NCBI RefSeq assembly: GCF_011386835.1
Contig: NC_088792.1
Span: 45,374,882-45,438,881, forward strand
Source of the DNA: Chrysemys picta bellii
Lineage: Eukaryota; Chordata; Testudines; Emydidae
Direction: 5' to 3'
Length of the DNA: 64,000 bases
Made by a program: the position numbers and the translations under genes. The notes under the pieces were generated by a model. The model saw only the letters and a program-made list of their open reading frames with translations. It made no database searches and had not been told where the DNA came from. Positions 45,355 through 56,437 of the stretch are shown piece by piece; position 1 is the stretch's first letter, and each line of letters opens with the position of its first letter.

Positions 45355-46808
45355 AGGGGGTACGGAGAGGTTTAAATAGGATCTCAAAGTTAATGTTTGT
45401 AAAGACCTTAGATACAAAGGCCACTACCAGAGCATGGTGTAGTATTATCAGTTTGATTATAAGGGCCCAGGCAAGACATGTGCATCCTGGAGATGGTGTT
45501 GATGGGGGAAACTTTGGATTCCTCGACCTGGCGATGCTGTTCCAACAAGGACCACTTCTGGGAAGAGATGGGGGTCTGCCTAATCAAGAGGAGGAAAAGG
45601 CATCTTGCCAACCTTGTGAGGAGTGCTTTAAACTACGTTCAAAGAGGGTAGATGATAAAAGCCTGTAGGTAGGTAGGTAGATAGATATTAAAAACAAAAA
45701 CGCAACCTTAACAGAGAGCTAAATGTTGGGTGGGAGAAATGGAAAATTACTATAGGAGCAACAAGACACAAAATAGTGGGTGAATCTGCTCAACGTTTTA
45801 GATGTCTATACACAAATACAAGGAGTATTGGGAATAAACAAGAAAAACTGGGAGTATTAGCACAAATTAAATTATAATTTCATTGGCATCACAGAGACTT
45901 GATAAATCTCATGACTGGAATATTGGTATTGAGAGGTATAGCTTACTCAGTAAGGAAAGGCAGGGAGGAAAGGGAGGAGGTGTTGCATTGTACGTGAAGA
46001 ACAAACCCTTGTTCTGAGATCTATAAGTAGGCGAGTGGCAGACCAGTTGAAAGTCACTGGGTGAAGATAAAAGGGGGGGGGGGGAAGAGGGGCTTTGTCA
46101 TAGTAGGGGATCTTCCGTAGACCATAAAACTAGGAGGAGGAGTTGGATGAGGCATTTCTAGAACTAAAAACTGAAATATCCAAAACAAGACCGAGTAGTA
46201 ATGGAGAACTTTAGCTACCCGGACATCTGCTGTAAAGGTAATACAGCAAAAGAAAAAAATGCCCACTATGTGCTTGCAATATATAAGGGATAACCTTTTG
46301 TTTCAGCAGGTGGAGGCAGTAACCACAGGGACAGCCATTTTAGACTTGATTCTGACTAGCAAGTAGGAATTGGTTGTGATTCTGAAGGCTGAGCCCAATT
46401 TGGGTGAAAGCCATCATGAATGGATAGATTTCATGACTCTAAGGAGAGAAAGGAGTGAGAGCAGCAGAATAAGGACAATGGACAAAAAAAGGAGACTAAA
46501 AAATTCATAGAGATGGTAGGCCGGGTCCCATGGTAAGAAAATCAAAGGGAAAAGGGAGTTCAGGAAGTTTCTCAAGAGACAATATTAAAGGCACTTTCCT
46601 TCCCGAGATGAAGGGAAGATAGGAAAAATAGTAATAGGCAAATATGGCTTCACCAGGAGTTTAATAACCTGAAAATCAAAAAGGAATCGAACAAAAAGTG
46701 GAAACATGGACAAATTGAAAAGTAAAGATAAATTGTAGCCAGATACTTAACACAATTAATATGAACAGCAAGGGGTAAGGATTGCAAGCCAAAATAGGGA
46801 AAGAACAG

Positions 46809-47450
46809 TGTGAGGTGGTATATGAACCCCACACTGGGCCCAAAGGAGTTAAAAGACAATACTGGGCCCAGGTACCCCCGCCCCTCTGGGCCTGCTGAGC
46901 ATGGTGTCTACTGGAGGAATAAGTTAAAAGGGAGCTAAGAAGCCCAGGCAACAGGTGGTGGATAGGCTACAGGAGAGGAATCATTCTTCAGAAAGCAAGA
47001 CAGAGGCGCAAATCACAGAGCTTGTACAGTCAACAGGCTTTCTCTAGCCACCTCCCCCTCCCCCTCGAGCCAGCAGGTCCTGCAGGGCCCTGCTTCTTTG
47101 GGCTTTTTTTTGTTGTTATAGTCCAAACTGTCAATTACTTTACTACAAGGGCCATGTCCCAAACTGAAGCAACCTATTGGTAGAAAATAGCCCAGAGAGG
47201 TGAACTGGGGCTTACTGCAAGGAGGACCCTGCCTATGTTGCTTTCCACAGGGCCCTGGACTGGGACCTGGAGGAGAGGGAGGGCTCAAGTCCCCCTACCA
47301 CATCACTTAAGGGCCGAGGCCCAGATGCAGTTGGAAGGCTGAAGATTCCTGACAAAGTCAGGAACAGATATTGCTGCTGCCCTGACAAAAGGGCCAGAAA
47401 CCAGGTGCACCAACTACAAGGCTGTCCAGCCCTCCAATCCCCACATCACA
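46809..47450 (+). repeat. Solo LTR-like element nested in CR1
   Basis: It starts TGTGAGGTGGTATATG and ends CCCCACATCACA. The flanks AACAG (46804-46808) and GACAG (47451-47455) form a 5-bp duplication with one difference. CR1 continues on both sides. The opposite-orientation relative is at 15030-15664, with shared AAACCCCACACTGG-type start and ACTGGGCCCAGGTA-type middle. There is no coding part. Confidence 0.65.
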
Positions 47451-48621
47451 GACAGGTTAAAGACTATTTAGGTAAGTTCCATGTATTCAAGGTAGCAAGG
47501 CCTGACAAAATTCATCCTACAAACTTACTGAAACAATCTTGGAACCATTAGTGATTATCTATGAGAACTCATGGAGGATGGGTGAAGTCCCAGAGGACTG
47601 GGAAAAGGGCAAACATAGTGCCTATCTTCAAAAGGGGGAAAACGAGGACCTGAGGAATTACAAACATGTCACCCTAACTTCAATACCTGGAAAGATACTG
47701 AAACAAATTATTAAGCAATCACTGTGTAAGCACTTAGAGGATAATAGGATTATCAAAGACAAAACACACCAAACCAAGCTAATTTCTTTCTTTAACAGGC
47801 TTATTGGCCTACTGGATAATGGGGAAACATGATATATCTTGATTTTTAGTAAGGCTTTTGACAAAATCCAATGTGACATTCTCATAAGCAAACTAGGGAA
47901 AGGCTATCTAGATGAAATTACTATGAGGTGGGTGCATAATTGGTTGAAAGTCCATACCAAAGAGTAGTTATCAATGTTTCGTTGTCAATCTAGGGGGACG
48001 TATCTTGTGGCATCCTGCAGAGGTCTGTCGTGAATCCAGTACTATTCAATATTTCCATTAATGACTTAGATAATGGTGTGGAGAGTATGCTTACAAAATC
48101 TGAGGATGGCACCAAGCTGGGAAGGGTTTCTAGAACTTTGGAGGAGAGGATTAGAATTCAAACTGAGCTTGGCCAATTAGAGAATTGGTCTAAAACAAAC
48201 AAGATGGAATTCAATATAGAGAAGTGCAAAAATACTACATTTAGGAATGAAAAATCAAATCCACAAATACAAAATGGGGAGTAACTGGCTAGGCAGTTAT
48301 TACTGCTGAAAAGCATCTGGGGTTACAGTGGATCACAAATTGAATGAGTCAACAATGTGATGCAGTTGTGGGGGGGGGGGGGGGAAGGCCAATATTCTTA
48401 GGTGTATTAACAGAAATCTTGCATGTAAGACGTGGGAAATAGTTTTCCCACTCTACTAGGCACAGGTGAGGCCTCAGCTGGAGTACTGTGTCCAGTTCTG
48501 GATGTCACACTAAGAAAGATGTGAACAAATTGGAGGGAGTCCAGAGGAGAGCCACAAAAGTGATAAAAGGTTTAGAGAAACTGACCTAAGAGGAAAGATT
48601 AAGGGAAATGGGCATGTTTAT

Positions 48622-48820
48622 AATTATAATAATTAATGGAGATATCCCATCTCCTAGAACTGGAAGGGCCCTTGAAAGGTCATCAAGTCCAGCCCCCTGC
48701 CTTCACTAGCAGGACCAAGTACTGATTTTGCCCCAGATCCCCAAGTGGCCCCTCAAGGATTGAACTCACAACCCTGGGTTTAGCAGGCCAATGCTCAAAC
48801 CACTGAGCTATCCCTCCCCC
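48622..48820 (-). mobile_element. tRNA-derived SINE with CR1-like tail (Cry I type)
   Basis: On the minus strand the head holds GGATAGCTCAGTGGTTTGAG (pol III A box) and GTTGTGAGTTCAATCCTTG (B box), followed by a body with GGGGCAAAATCAGTACTTGG and GGACTTGATGACCTTTCAAG, and a 3' tail resembling CR1. Target duplications CATGTTTA occur at 48614-48621 and 48822-48829. It is nested in the CR1 at 45355-48880. This is the strongest single indication of a turtle genome. Confidence 0.85.
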
Positions 48821-48880
48821 CATGTTTAGTTTTGAGAAAAAATGACTGAGGAGGGACCTGATAGGAGTCTTATATAAGTA

Positions 48881-50622
48881 CTTAAGAATGGCCATACTGG
48901 GTCGGACCATTGGTCCATCTAGCCCAGCATCCGGTCTTCTCACACTGACCACTGTCAGATGTTTCAAAGGGAATGAACAGAACAAGACAATTTATCAAGT
49001 GATCCATCCACTATTGTCCACTCCCAGCTTCTGCCACTCAGAAGTTTAGGGACACTCCGGGAATGGGGTTGCATCCCTGACCATCTTGGCTAATAGGTCC
49101 ATCAATGGCTATCTTCCATGAACTTACCTAAATTTTTTTTTTAACCCAGTTACACTTTTGGGCTTCACAACATCCCCTAGCAACATGTTCTACAGGTTGA
49201 CTATGCATTGTGTTAAGAAGTACTTCCTTTTTTTGTTTGTTTGTTTTAAACCTACTTCCTATTAATTTCATCAGGTGATCTCTGGTTCTTCTTATTTATG
49301 TGAAGGGATAAATAGCACTTCCTTATTCATTTTCTCCACACTATTCAGGATTTCATAGACTTCTGGCATATCCCCCCTTAGTTGCCTCTTTTCTAAACTG
49401 AACAGTCCCAATCTTTTTATTCTCGCCTCAGATGGAAGCTGTTCTAGCCCTCTAATCATGTTTGTTTCCCTTCTCTGCACCTTTTCCAATTCTAATATAC
49501 CTTTTTTGAGCTGGAACAACCAAAACTGCACACTGTATTCAAGATGTGGCCCTACCATGGATTTATACAGTTGCATTATGCTAATTTTCTGTCTTACGTG
49601 AATATCATCTGTTCCTGGTGGCTTATTACTGTTTAATTTATCAATTTGTTCCGAACAGTCCTCTATTGACATTTCAGTCTGGGACAGTTCCTGAGACTTG
49701 TCACCTGAAAGAATGGCTCAGATGTGAGAATCTCTGTCATGTTGAAAAAAAAAATTAAGCTTCTCCGCAAAGGCTGTGTATTCCTTTAATGCTCCTTTAG
49801 CACCTTGATTGTCCAGTGGCCCCAGTGATTGCTATGCAAGGCTTCCTGCTTCTGATGGATTTAAAAATATTGCTGTTAGTTTCTGTGAATTTTGCAAATT
49901 CTTTTTTGGCCTGCCTAATTATACTTTTACATTTGACTTCCCAGGTTTATATTTCTTCCTATTTTCCTCAGTAGGATATGACCTCCAATTTTTGAAAGAT
50001 TTCTTTTTGTCTCTAACCACCTCTTTTACTCTGTTTAGCCATATTGGTATTTTTTGGTCCCTTTACTGTTTATCTTTAATGTTGGGTATACTTATAGTTG
50101 AAACTTTTTAAACAATACACTAATAGAAGCTTAAATGCATCTTGCAGGCATTTCACTATTGTGACTATTCCTTTTAATTTCCATTTAAGTAGCCGCTCAT
50201 TTTTGTGTAGTTCCCTTTTTTGAAGTTAAATGCTACCGTGGTGGGTTTCTTTGGTACTTTTCCCCTTACAAGGATGTTAAATTTAACTACATTATGATGG
50301 TTACTATTAACAAGTGATTCAGCTATATTCACCTCTTGGACCAGATCCTGTTTGCCACACAGGGTTCCAGGACTAGCTGCTCCAAGTAGTAGTCATTAAT
50401 GGTGTCTAGAAATTCTCTCTCTGCATCCCATCCTGAGGTGCAATGTTCCCAGTCACCACAGGGATAGTTGAGATCCCCCATTATTATTGGTTGTCTGTTT
50501 CCGTAGTCTCTGTAATCTCCCTGAGCATTTCATAATCATTCTCACCATCCTGGTCAGGTGGTTGTTAGAATAGCAGTAGGAATATATTCGTATTATTTCA
50601 CCATGGAATTTCTGTCACCAGC
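48881..50622 (-). mobile_element. CR1 LINE, 5'-truncated, minus strand
   Basis: The 3' end is at 48881 (complement CCAATGGTCCGACCCAGTATGG). Coding remnants on the minus strand include YKSMVGPHLEYSVQFW and EARIKRLGLFSLEKRQLRGD (49292-49580). Then the RT region has been deleted: the sequence jumps to PPGTDDIHVRQ at 49612-49630. The upper part continues to about 50622 and resembles the linker and endonuclease side. A MITE follows immediately. Confidence 0.88.
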
Positions 50623-50630
50623 ATGTTAAC

Positions 50631-50886
50631 CAGGGGCAGCTCTATGTATTTTGCTGCCACAAGCACGGCAGTCAGGCGGCTTTAGGCAGTGCGCCTGCGG
50701 GAGGTCCGCCAGTCCTGCGGATTCGGTGTACCTGCCGCTGAATTGCTGCCGAAGCCGCGGGACCGGCGGACCTCCCCCAGTCATGCTGCCAAAGGCTCCC
50801 TGACTGCCGCCCCCACAGTGACCAGCAGGCCGCCCCCTGCGGCTTGCCGCCCCAGGCATGCACTTGGTGCGCTGGTGCCGCCCTGG
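50631..50886. mobile_element. hAT-like MITE with exact 8-bp duplication
   Basis: The ends are CAGGGGCAGCTCTATG and GGTGCCGCCCTGG, an inverted repeat, around a GC-rich palindromic core (CCTGCGGGAGGTCCGCC against GGCGGACCTCCCCC). The flanks are ATGTTAAC at 50623-50630 and 50887-50894, a perfect 8-bp duplication. Confidence 0.82.
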
Positions 50887-50894
50887 ATGTTAAC

Positions 50895-53288
50895 GAAGAA
50901 TGGGTGACAGAGGAGATTCTGATGCACTGGGTGTGTCTAATAAAATCTATTATGCTAATAGCTTATTTGACTCTAAATCACTGCAGTCAGCTGAGATACT
51001 GGAATCCGGTGAGCTCATGCAATGCTTCTGGAATCTAAGGAGGTCACCCTCTTCCACATTGAGAAGTCATTCCACTGGAGTATAACGTTCGGTACTGTTC
51101 TGAGCACTTCTCTCAGCTATATGCAGTCTTATTTATACAGTTTAAATCCCCCCCCCCCATTCTCTTCAAATTGGGTTCATATACCCTGTAGAAGTGAACA
51201 GAACAAAGTCTATGTACTAGGCCATTTTTTTAAATGGATTTTTACCAAAAATTTCTTGGGTTTTATAAAAAGCTATTATTCATTTTTACGAATTTTCATC
51301 CTAATTTTAGACCACTCCAGTACATGAAAATTACTACATTAAGAAAACCCTATTCATTACATTAGGTTGATGTGTTTATGTTAATAATAGAGTCAAAGTG
51401 TAAATGCAGGGCTCTCTGTCAAAGTAAGTCAATGTAGTGGAAGATGCTTCTTTTTTTAGGACTTGAGCACTAACGTACATGGGTGCCAGACCTGGCTCAC
51501 AGCTCTGCAAGGAGAGGTGGTAGCTCAGTAACGTGGGCAGATCCCAGGGGAACTTCTCGAACCCGGGTCCAGACTCCAGAAGGAGAGATGGCAGTTCAGT
51601 AACCTGGGTGGCCCAGGTAACTGAGCTGCCATTTTTCCTTCTAGAGCAGGTTCAGAAATGGATACGGTGGAGGACAGTCTGCTTCAAAGAGCCAGCACAA
51701 GGCCTGCTATTTATCAAGTAAGCCCTGACAGAGAAAGGGAGATAGTTGCAGCACTTCCAAATTTTCCTGGAGGCAATTGGTATTGAAGAGAATCAGAATG
51801 AGTGCTACAGTGACATTGGAGATCTGCAATATGTTCCAATGGAAGCATGAAGAGGACTACCAACTGCTAGACAAAAAATATATATCAGTCAGAAATTTCA
51901 AGAATACTTTGATCATGCAAAAAAAAAAAAAAAAAAAAGTCACTTGGGAGAGGGAGACATTTTCTTTACAAGAAACCAAATTGTCAGGTTTGGTGACTGA
52001 TCATTATGTTACAGAACGATATAACAAATCTAATGTGAATTTGAACTGTTAATAGATTAACTAAAAATTTTAAATTATTTTCTGATGGGTAACAAGCTGC
52101 AAAGATTGTGAAAAATGGACTTCACTTTGCATGACTAGTGAAAACTATGGTTCCCAAGCGAACATAAGAAGCGCAATGACTGAAGCATTAAGAGAAAACC
52201 AAGGTAAATAAGTGGCAGAGACCATATTACAACTACATTTATTTCAAGCCACTCACAGTATCATACCAAGATGTGCCACCAAAAAAGAAGTGGCTTATCA
52301 TGCATGCCATTGAAAGCAATCATTTCACTTAAATGTATTGCTGTTAGTACAAACTGCAAAGAAATACGTGTAGCCCCGCTATTTTGGATGTTCCAGAGCA
52401 AAAGACCTGTTCTAACTCTGGGCTCTAACAGGCCTACCCCAACTGTGAGCTTAATTGGTGAAAAGCGAATTGTCAGTGACCTATTTTATATAAGGAGGAG
52501 ACAGAAAGATCGAATAAATTTAAACACAGGATAACTTTGGGACTATGTTAAGATCATAACTGGTAAACAAGAGGGGTAGACAACCAGAAATCAATGGACC
52601 AGAATTGGTGCTTCAGAAATTAGACCTATTGGTAGACAAAACAAAGAAAATGGATTGTTACATCCATCTTTCCTTTCTGGGGACCTTTAAAAAAAAAAAA
52701 GGACTTGGGAACACGGGGTGGGGGAGAATTTCCATTACCACTGTGACTGCCACTTCTAAGGGCTTTTTCATTGTGACATCCTGACCTTGGCACACAGTGG
52801 AAACACCTGGCTATCCCCCTGTGGAATCCTGCTTTGTCGACCCCTTCCCATCCCCGACTGTCTGCCTCCTATCCTATCGCTCATGCGCTCAAGTTTGCGC
52901 CTGATCCGGAGACCAACTGCACAGCACTGGCATGAAGAAGTGAGATGGCCCATCCAACTCTGCATGGCCTCAGAGGGACCAGTGAGAGAGAGGAACCTAA
53001 CCAGACAAACCAAATGACATCCTTGACCAGGAAGGTGAGCTGGAGTCCAGATTAACAGCTGCCATGGCCAACCTGCCACCACAAAGCACGTTCATGACTG
53101 ATCAACCACCCTGTATCCAGACAACAAAAGCATCAACAAAAGCTTACTTTCCCCACCATTTTCTATCCTCGCTCTTCTCCCCCTTGTGCCGGTCTGTTCT
53201 GTTAAATGCAGGAAAGTGGATATCATTCCCAACCCAAAAGTGAACAGCAGATCTAACCCTTTATTCACCACCAAGGACTGCTTATCAG
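50895..53288. other. Unassigned sequence with one hairpin
   Basis: I recognise no gene or LINE here. A strong hairpin lies at 51575-51646, and an A run of 19 lies near 51920-51938. Frames near 52768-53082 have no recognisable domain. Confidence 0.4.
51575..51646. repeat. Near-perfect 72-base hairpin
   Basis: Two arms of about 35 bases pair at most positions (CTCCAGAAGGAGAGATGGCA against the complement of the right arm ending CTTCTAGAG), with a three-base loop around 51609-51611. A third partial direct copy, AGCTCAGTAACGTGGG, lies at about 51523-51538. Confidence 0.65.
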
Positions 53289-53482
53289 TGTATGGGTAAG
53301 GAATGGTGTCCCTAGCCTCTGTTTATCAGAGGGTGGAGATGGATGGCAGGAGAGATCACTTGATCATTACCTGGTAGGTTCACTCCCTCTGGGGCACCTG
53401 GCATTGGCCACTGTCAGTAGACAGGATACTGGGCTGGTTGGACCTTTGGTCTGACCCAGTATTGCCATTCTTATGTTCTTAT
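53289..53482 (+). mobile_element. CR1 3'-end fragment, plus strand
   Basis: The sequence TGGGTAAGGAATGGTGTCCC through TTTGGTCTGACCCAGTATTG and CTTATGTTCTTATCATAA is the 3' untranslated end of the same CR1 type as at 12110. The body is missing. Confidence 0.88.
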
Positions 53483-53510
53483 CATAAAAAAAGATTCTAA
53501 CCAATGAGCG

Positions 53511-53548
53511 CTCTCGCTCTCTCTCTCTCTCTCCCTCTCTCTCTCTCT
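53511..53548. repeat. (CT)n microsatellite
   Basis: About 38 bases of CT repeats with two interruptions lie shortly after the CR1 3' end. Confidence 0.9.
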
Positions 53549-54738
53549 GAAAAGGGAACTTTGATAAGTTTTAATTAGGTTTGTTTTGCATAATCACTAA
53601 ATTTGTTTCAACAGTTTTTGCCTAGTTTTGACTCTTCCTTTTGTGCATCTCAATCAATAAATTTCCAACCTGTGGCATGAATTTTCTCAAGTGTTTTCCG
53701 TGATACTAAGCAGGTCATGGTCTATGTACTCAAAGTCCAGAACCATCTTTAATTATTGTTCTACAGTGCCAGTGTCATGTTAGCATCTTTGACTCTCTGG
53801 CACCTTTATTCCATCAAAATCAACACAGTAGAACCCTAAGATCCCAAAGGTCTGCCTACTCAGGTGTCTAAGACTTGAGCAGCCTGTGAGGAGTCTGATT
53901 GGCTTGGGAGAGCAACCAGCTGCAGTCCTGCACGTAGCTGGGACCACCCAAACATGTGAGCTGAGCCCAGAGAGACAGTGTCAAGGAGAAGGGAGTTGAT
54001 TGCAAGGAGTCAGCTTCCATAAACCGGATGAGACTCAGCCCCTCTGTTGTTCTTAAAGGGAAGAGGAGATGGTGCACAGAGAACACAGAATTCACTGGTC
54101 CCCAGCCGAGCCACACAGCCACTCTAGATGGAGGAACTCTTCCACTCTTGGGGTGCTACACGCACAGGCAAAATGAATTTATGAAAATGCAGCTGGAGGA
54201 CAAAGCTCTGATGATGATGCAGAAATGGAGTTCTTTACTGCGTCTCTTAAGTGTATAAAACATATCTGGGTTCAGAGACACTAGACATAAACTAACAAAA
54301 AGTGGATTTCAAAGTAGCTAGAGCTGAGTGCAGCATGATGACAACCAGTGCAACTGGAAAGAATAGTGAGTCCCTGATATTAAAGTTGATAACAAAGCTT
54401 ATTCACAGAGCAGGCAGACACAAAAGAAGCCCATGTGCGTTTCCTCTCAAAAAATCTCTGGTAGGCAAACAAAAAAAAATGCAGCCTGGTGAACTTTAGG
54501 CTGGATGCCTTCACCACAAATTGGAGGTTTGACTGCAGCTCAGGTAACCATATTTAGGCTAACTTTAATCTACCTAGCTTGCTAATGAAGATATGGCAGC
54601 ATGGTCTGTGCAAGCCCGCCTAGTGCCCTGGGTACCTACGTGTGTTGCTAACCCATGCTGAACCCCATGCTGTCGCATCTTCACTGCTATTTTTCATGAG
54701 CTAGCTAGATTAAAGCTAGCATAGGTATGCCTACCCAT
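53549..54738. other. Unassigned sequence
   Basis: I see no gene or named repeat. The part from about 54530 on may belong to a palindromic MITE-like repeat around 54739. Confidence 0.4.
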
Positions 54739-54770
54739 GCTGCAATCAGAGGTATACCTCTGATTGCAGC
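54739..54770. repeat. Exact 32-bp palindrome
   Basis: GCTGCAATCAGAGGTA is followed at once by its exact reverse complement. It lies in a region with repeated GCTAGC and CTAGCTAG words, so it may be the centre of a foldback repeat. Confidence 0.75.
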
Positions 54771-55514
54771 GCAGATAGCCTTAGAGGTAGGCACTCCAAG
54801 CCCTTTCCCCGCACATAGCAACCTGGGAGGGTACAACCTAGCTCTTAAACGTTCATTTAAGGAGTAAAAGGGGGGGGGGAAGACATCACAGGGAGGAGAT
54901 ACCTTCATCTTAAAGCCAGCTTCTCAAAAGCACCAGTATTGTGCTGCTACCCTGAATTAAGTTTTTTAAAGTTTATGATTGATATTTGTGTCCATTTACA
55001 CAAGGAACATTCAGATGACTGCTGCTTACTGTGCCAAATACCAGATTGTTTGAGAGGAACCAATAGAAAGGCATATATATTTTTGCTTCAGTATTCTAAA
55101 TCAAGTTAGGTGGAGAAGAGAGTCGCATTTGAAGTTTAAATTCCATACAAGCAGTTATACTGCAAGTGGTGAAATCCAAACAGGAACATTTAAAAGGCAA
55201 ACTTTGCTGAAAGATGGAATCTTTTCAACCCTGTCATTGAATGGCTAACACACAATCCCCCAGGTAGATCCTGGCAGATAAATTCCATTAAAACATGAAG
55301 ACAATGAGACTAAAAAACAAACATCAAGAATCCGGTAAATAAGAAAGATTTGCTAAGTCCACCTCAGAGGATTCAGAAAGAGGATCATTCTGTTCTCACA
55401 GCAGAGCTGTTTTTAAATGCAAGAAGATTTTCCTTGTGGTAGTCATGAAAGTTTGATTTTATACCCTGTAGAATAACTCCCAATTTACCAGAATAAAAAA
55501 TTGCAACCAGTGTT
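54771..55514. other. Unassigned sequence
   Basis: I recognise nothing here. A G run of nine lies near 54870. Confidence 0.4.
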
Positions 55515-55539
55515 CAGCTCCGTGTATATTTAACTTTAA

Positions 55540-56103
55540 CTAAACCCAGCTTTCTTCAGGATGCCTAATTTTTCTGTTCAAACTCAGGTAGCATGTGGCT
55601 TTACTCTCTCGTTGGAGTCTGTTTTTGAAGTTTTTCTGTTGTAAGATAGCCACCCGCAGGTCTGTCATTGAATGGCCAGACAGGTTAAAGTGTTCTCCCA
55701 CTGGTTTTTGAGTATTATGATTCCTGATGTCAGATTTGTGTCCATTAATTCTTTTGCGTAGAGACTGTCCGGTTTGGCCAATGTACAAGGCTGAGGGGCA
55801 TTGCTGGCACATGATGGCATATATCACATTGGTAGATGTGCAGGTGAACGAGCCCCTGATGGTATGGCTGATGTGATTAGGTCCTATGATGATGTCACTT
55901 GAATAGCTTTGTGGACAGAGTTGGCATCGGGCTTTGTTACAAGGATAGGTTCCTGGGTCAGTGGTTTTGTTCAGTGATGTGTGGTTGCTGGTGAGTATTT
56001 GCTTTAGGTTGGGGGGTTGTCTGTAAGCAAGGACAGGTCTGTCTCCAAAGATCTGTGAGAGTGAGGGATCATCTTTCAGGATAGGTTGTAGATCTTTGAT
56101 CAA
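55540..56103 (-). pseudogene. Penelope-like GIY-YIG endonuclease domain
   Basis: This uninterrupted minus-strand frame of 187 codons is the C-terminal endonuclease part of a Penelope-like element. It carries DPSLSQIFGDRPVLAYRQPP (linker after RT), CQLCPQ, IYAIMC with CQQCP (GIY equivalent), LYIGQTGQSLRKRINGHK (YIG and the conserved arginine) and VGEHFNLSGH. It keeps more of the N-terminal linker than the copy at 16141 and its catalytic region reads without stops, so it is probably the younger of the two. The first methionine is not the native start, since the reverse transcriptase is missing upstream. It is a retroelement fragment; no expression is suggested. Confidence 0.85.
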
Positions 56104-56170
56104 AGATCTACAACCTGTAGCCCACGAAAGCTTATGCTCTAATAAATTTGTTAGTCTCTAAGGTGCCACA

Positions 56171-56370
56171 CAGGGCCGGCTCCAGGGTTTTGGCCGCCCC
56201 AAGCAGCCAAAACAAAACAAAAAGCCGCGATCACGATCTGCGGCGGCAATTCGGCGGGAGGTCCTTTGCTCCCAGGTGGAGTGAGGGACCATCCGCCAAA
56301 TTGCCGCCAAATACCTGGACGTGCCACCCCAAGCACCTGCTTGACAAGCTGCTGCCTGGAGCCGGTCCTG
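56171..56370. mobile_element. hAT-like MITE nested in Penelope tail
   Basis: The 200-bp insert starts CAGGGCCGGCTCCAGG and ends CCTGGAGCCGGTCCTG (inverted repeat). The flanks are GTGCCACA (56163-56170) and GTGCAACA (56371-56378), 8 bp with one difference. It splits the word GTGCCACAAGTACTCC of the tail, so it landed after the Penelope insertion. Confidence 0.85.
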
Positions 56371-56437
56371 GTGCAACAAGTACTCCTGTTCTTTTTGCGG
56401 ATACAGACTAACACGGCTACTACTCTGAAACAGTGTT

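Larger units (their letters stand above)
45355..48880 (+). mobile_element. CR1 LINE, long copy, plus strand
   Basis: This is the only copy that keeps a 5' part. At 45560-45660 the untranslated leader matches the CR1 type (AAGAGGAGGAAAAGGCATC, GTGAGGAGTGCTTTAAACTA). At 45800-45905 the frame reads YTQ..GVLGINK..WEY and YNFIGITET, the N terminus of the AP endonuclease. SYPDI-like and AILDLILTS readings follow at 46200-46360. After the nested LTR (46809-47450) the linker and RT follow: NYKHVTLTSIPGKILKQII, FNRLIGLLDNGE, VLFNISINDLDNGVES. The sequence stops at 48880, where the next CR1 begins in opposite orientation. Stops are frequent. Confidence 0.88.
55515..56430. mobile_element. Penelope-like element with 5' inversion
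   Basis: The left arm (55515 to about 56099) is a minus-strand piece carrying the GIY-YIG coding part. The right arm (from 56100) is a plus-strand tail of subfamily 2 that reaches the full terminus ACACGGCTACTACTCTGAAA. They meet in an exact 32-bp palindrome at 56084-56115. The candidate target duplication CAGTGTT occurs at 55508-55514 and 56431-56437. A hAT-like MITE is nested in the right arm (56171-56370). Confidence 0.75.

Noticed and set aside
48760..48815. tRNA gene on the minus strand (A and B boxes)
   Set aside because: The boxes belong to a SINE head. The sequence runs into a SINE body and CR1-like tail and is flanked by target duplications.
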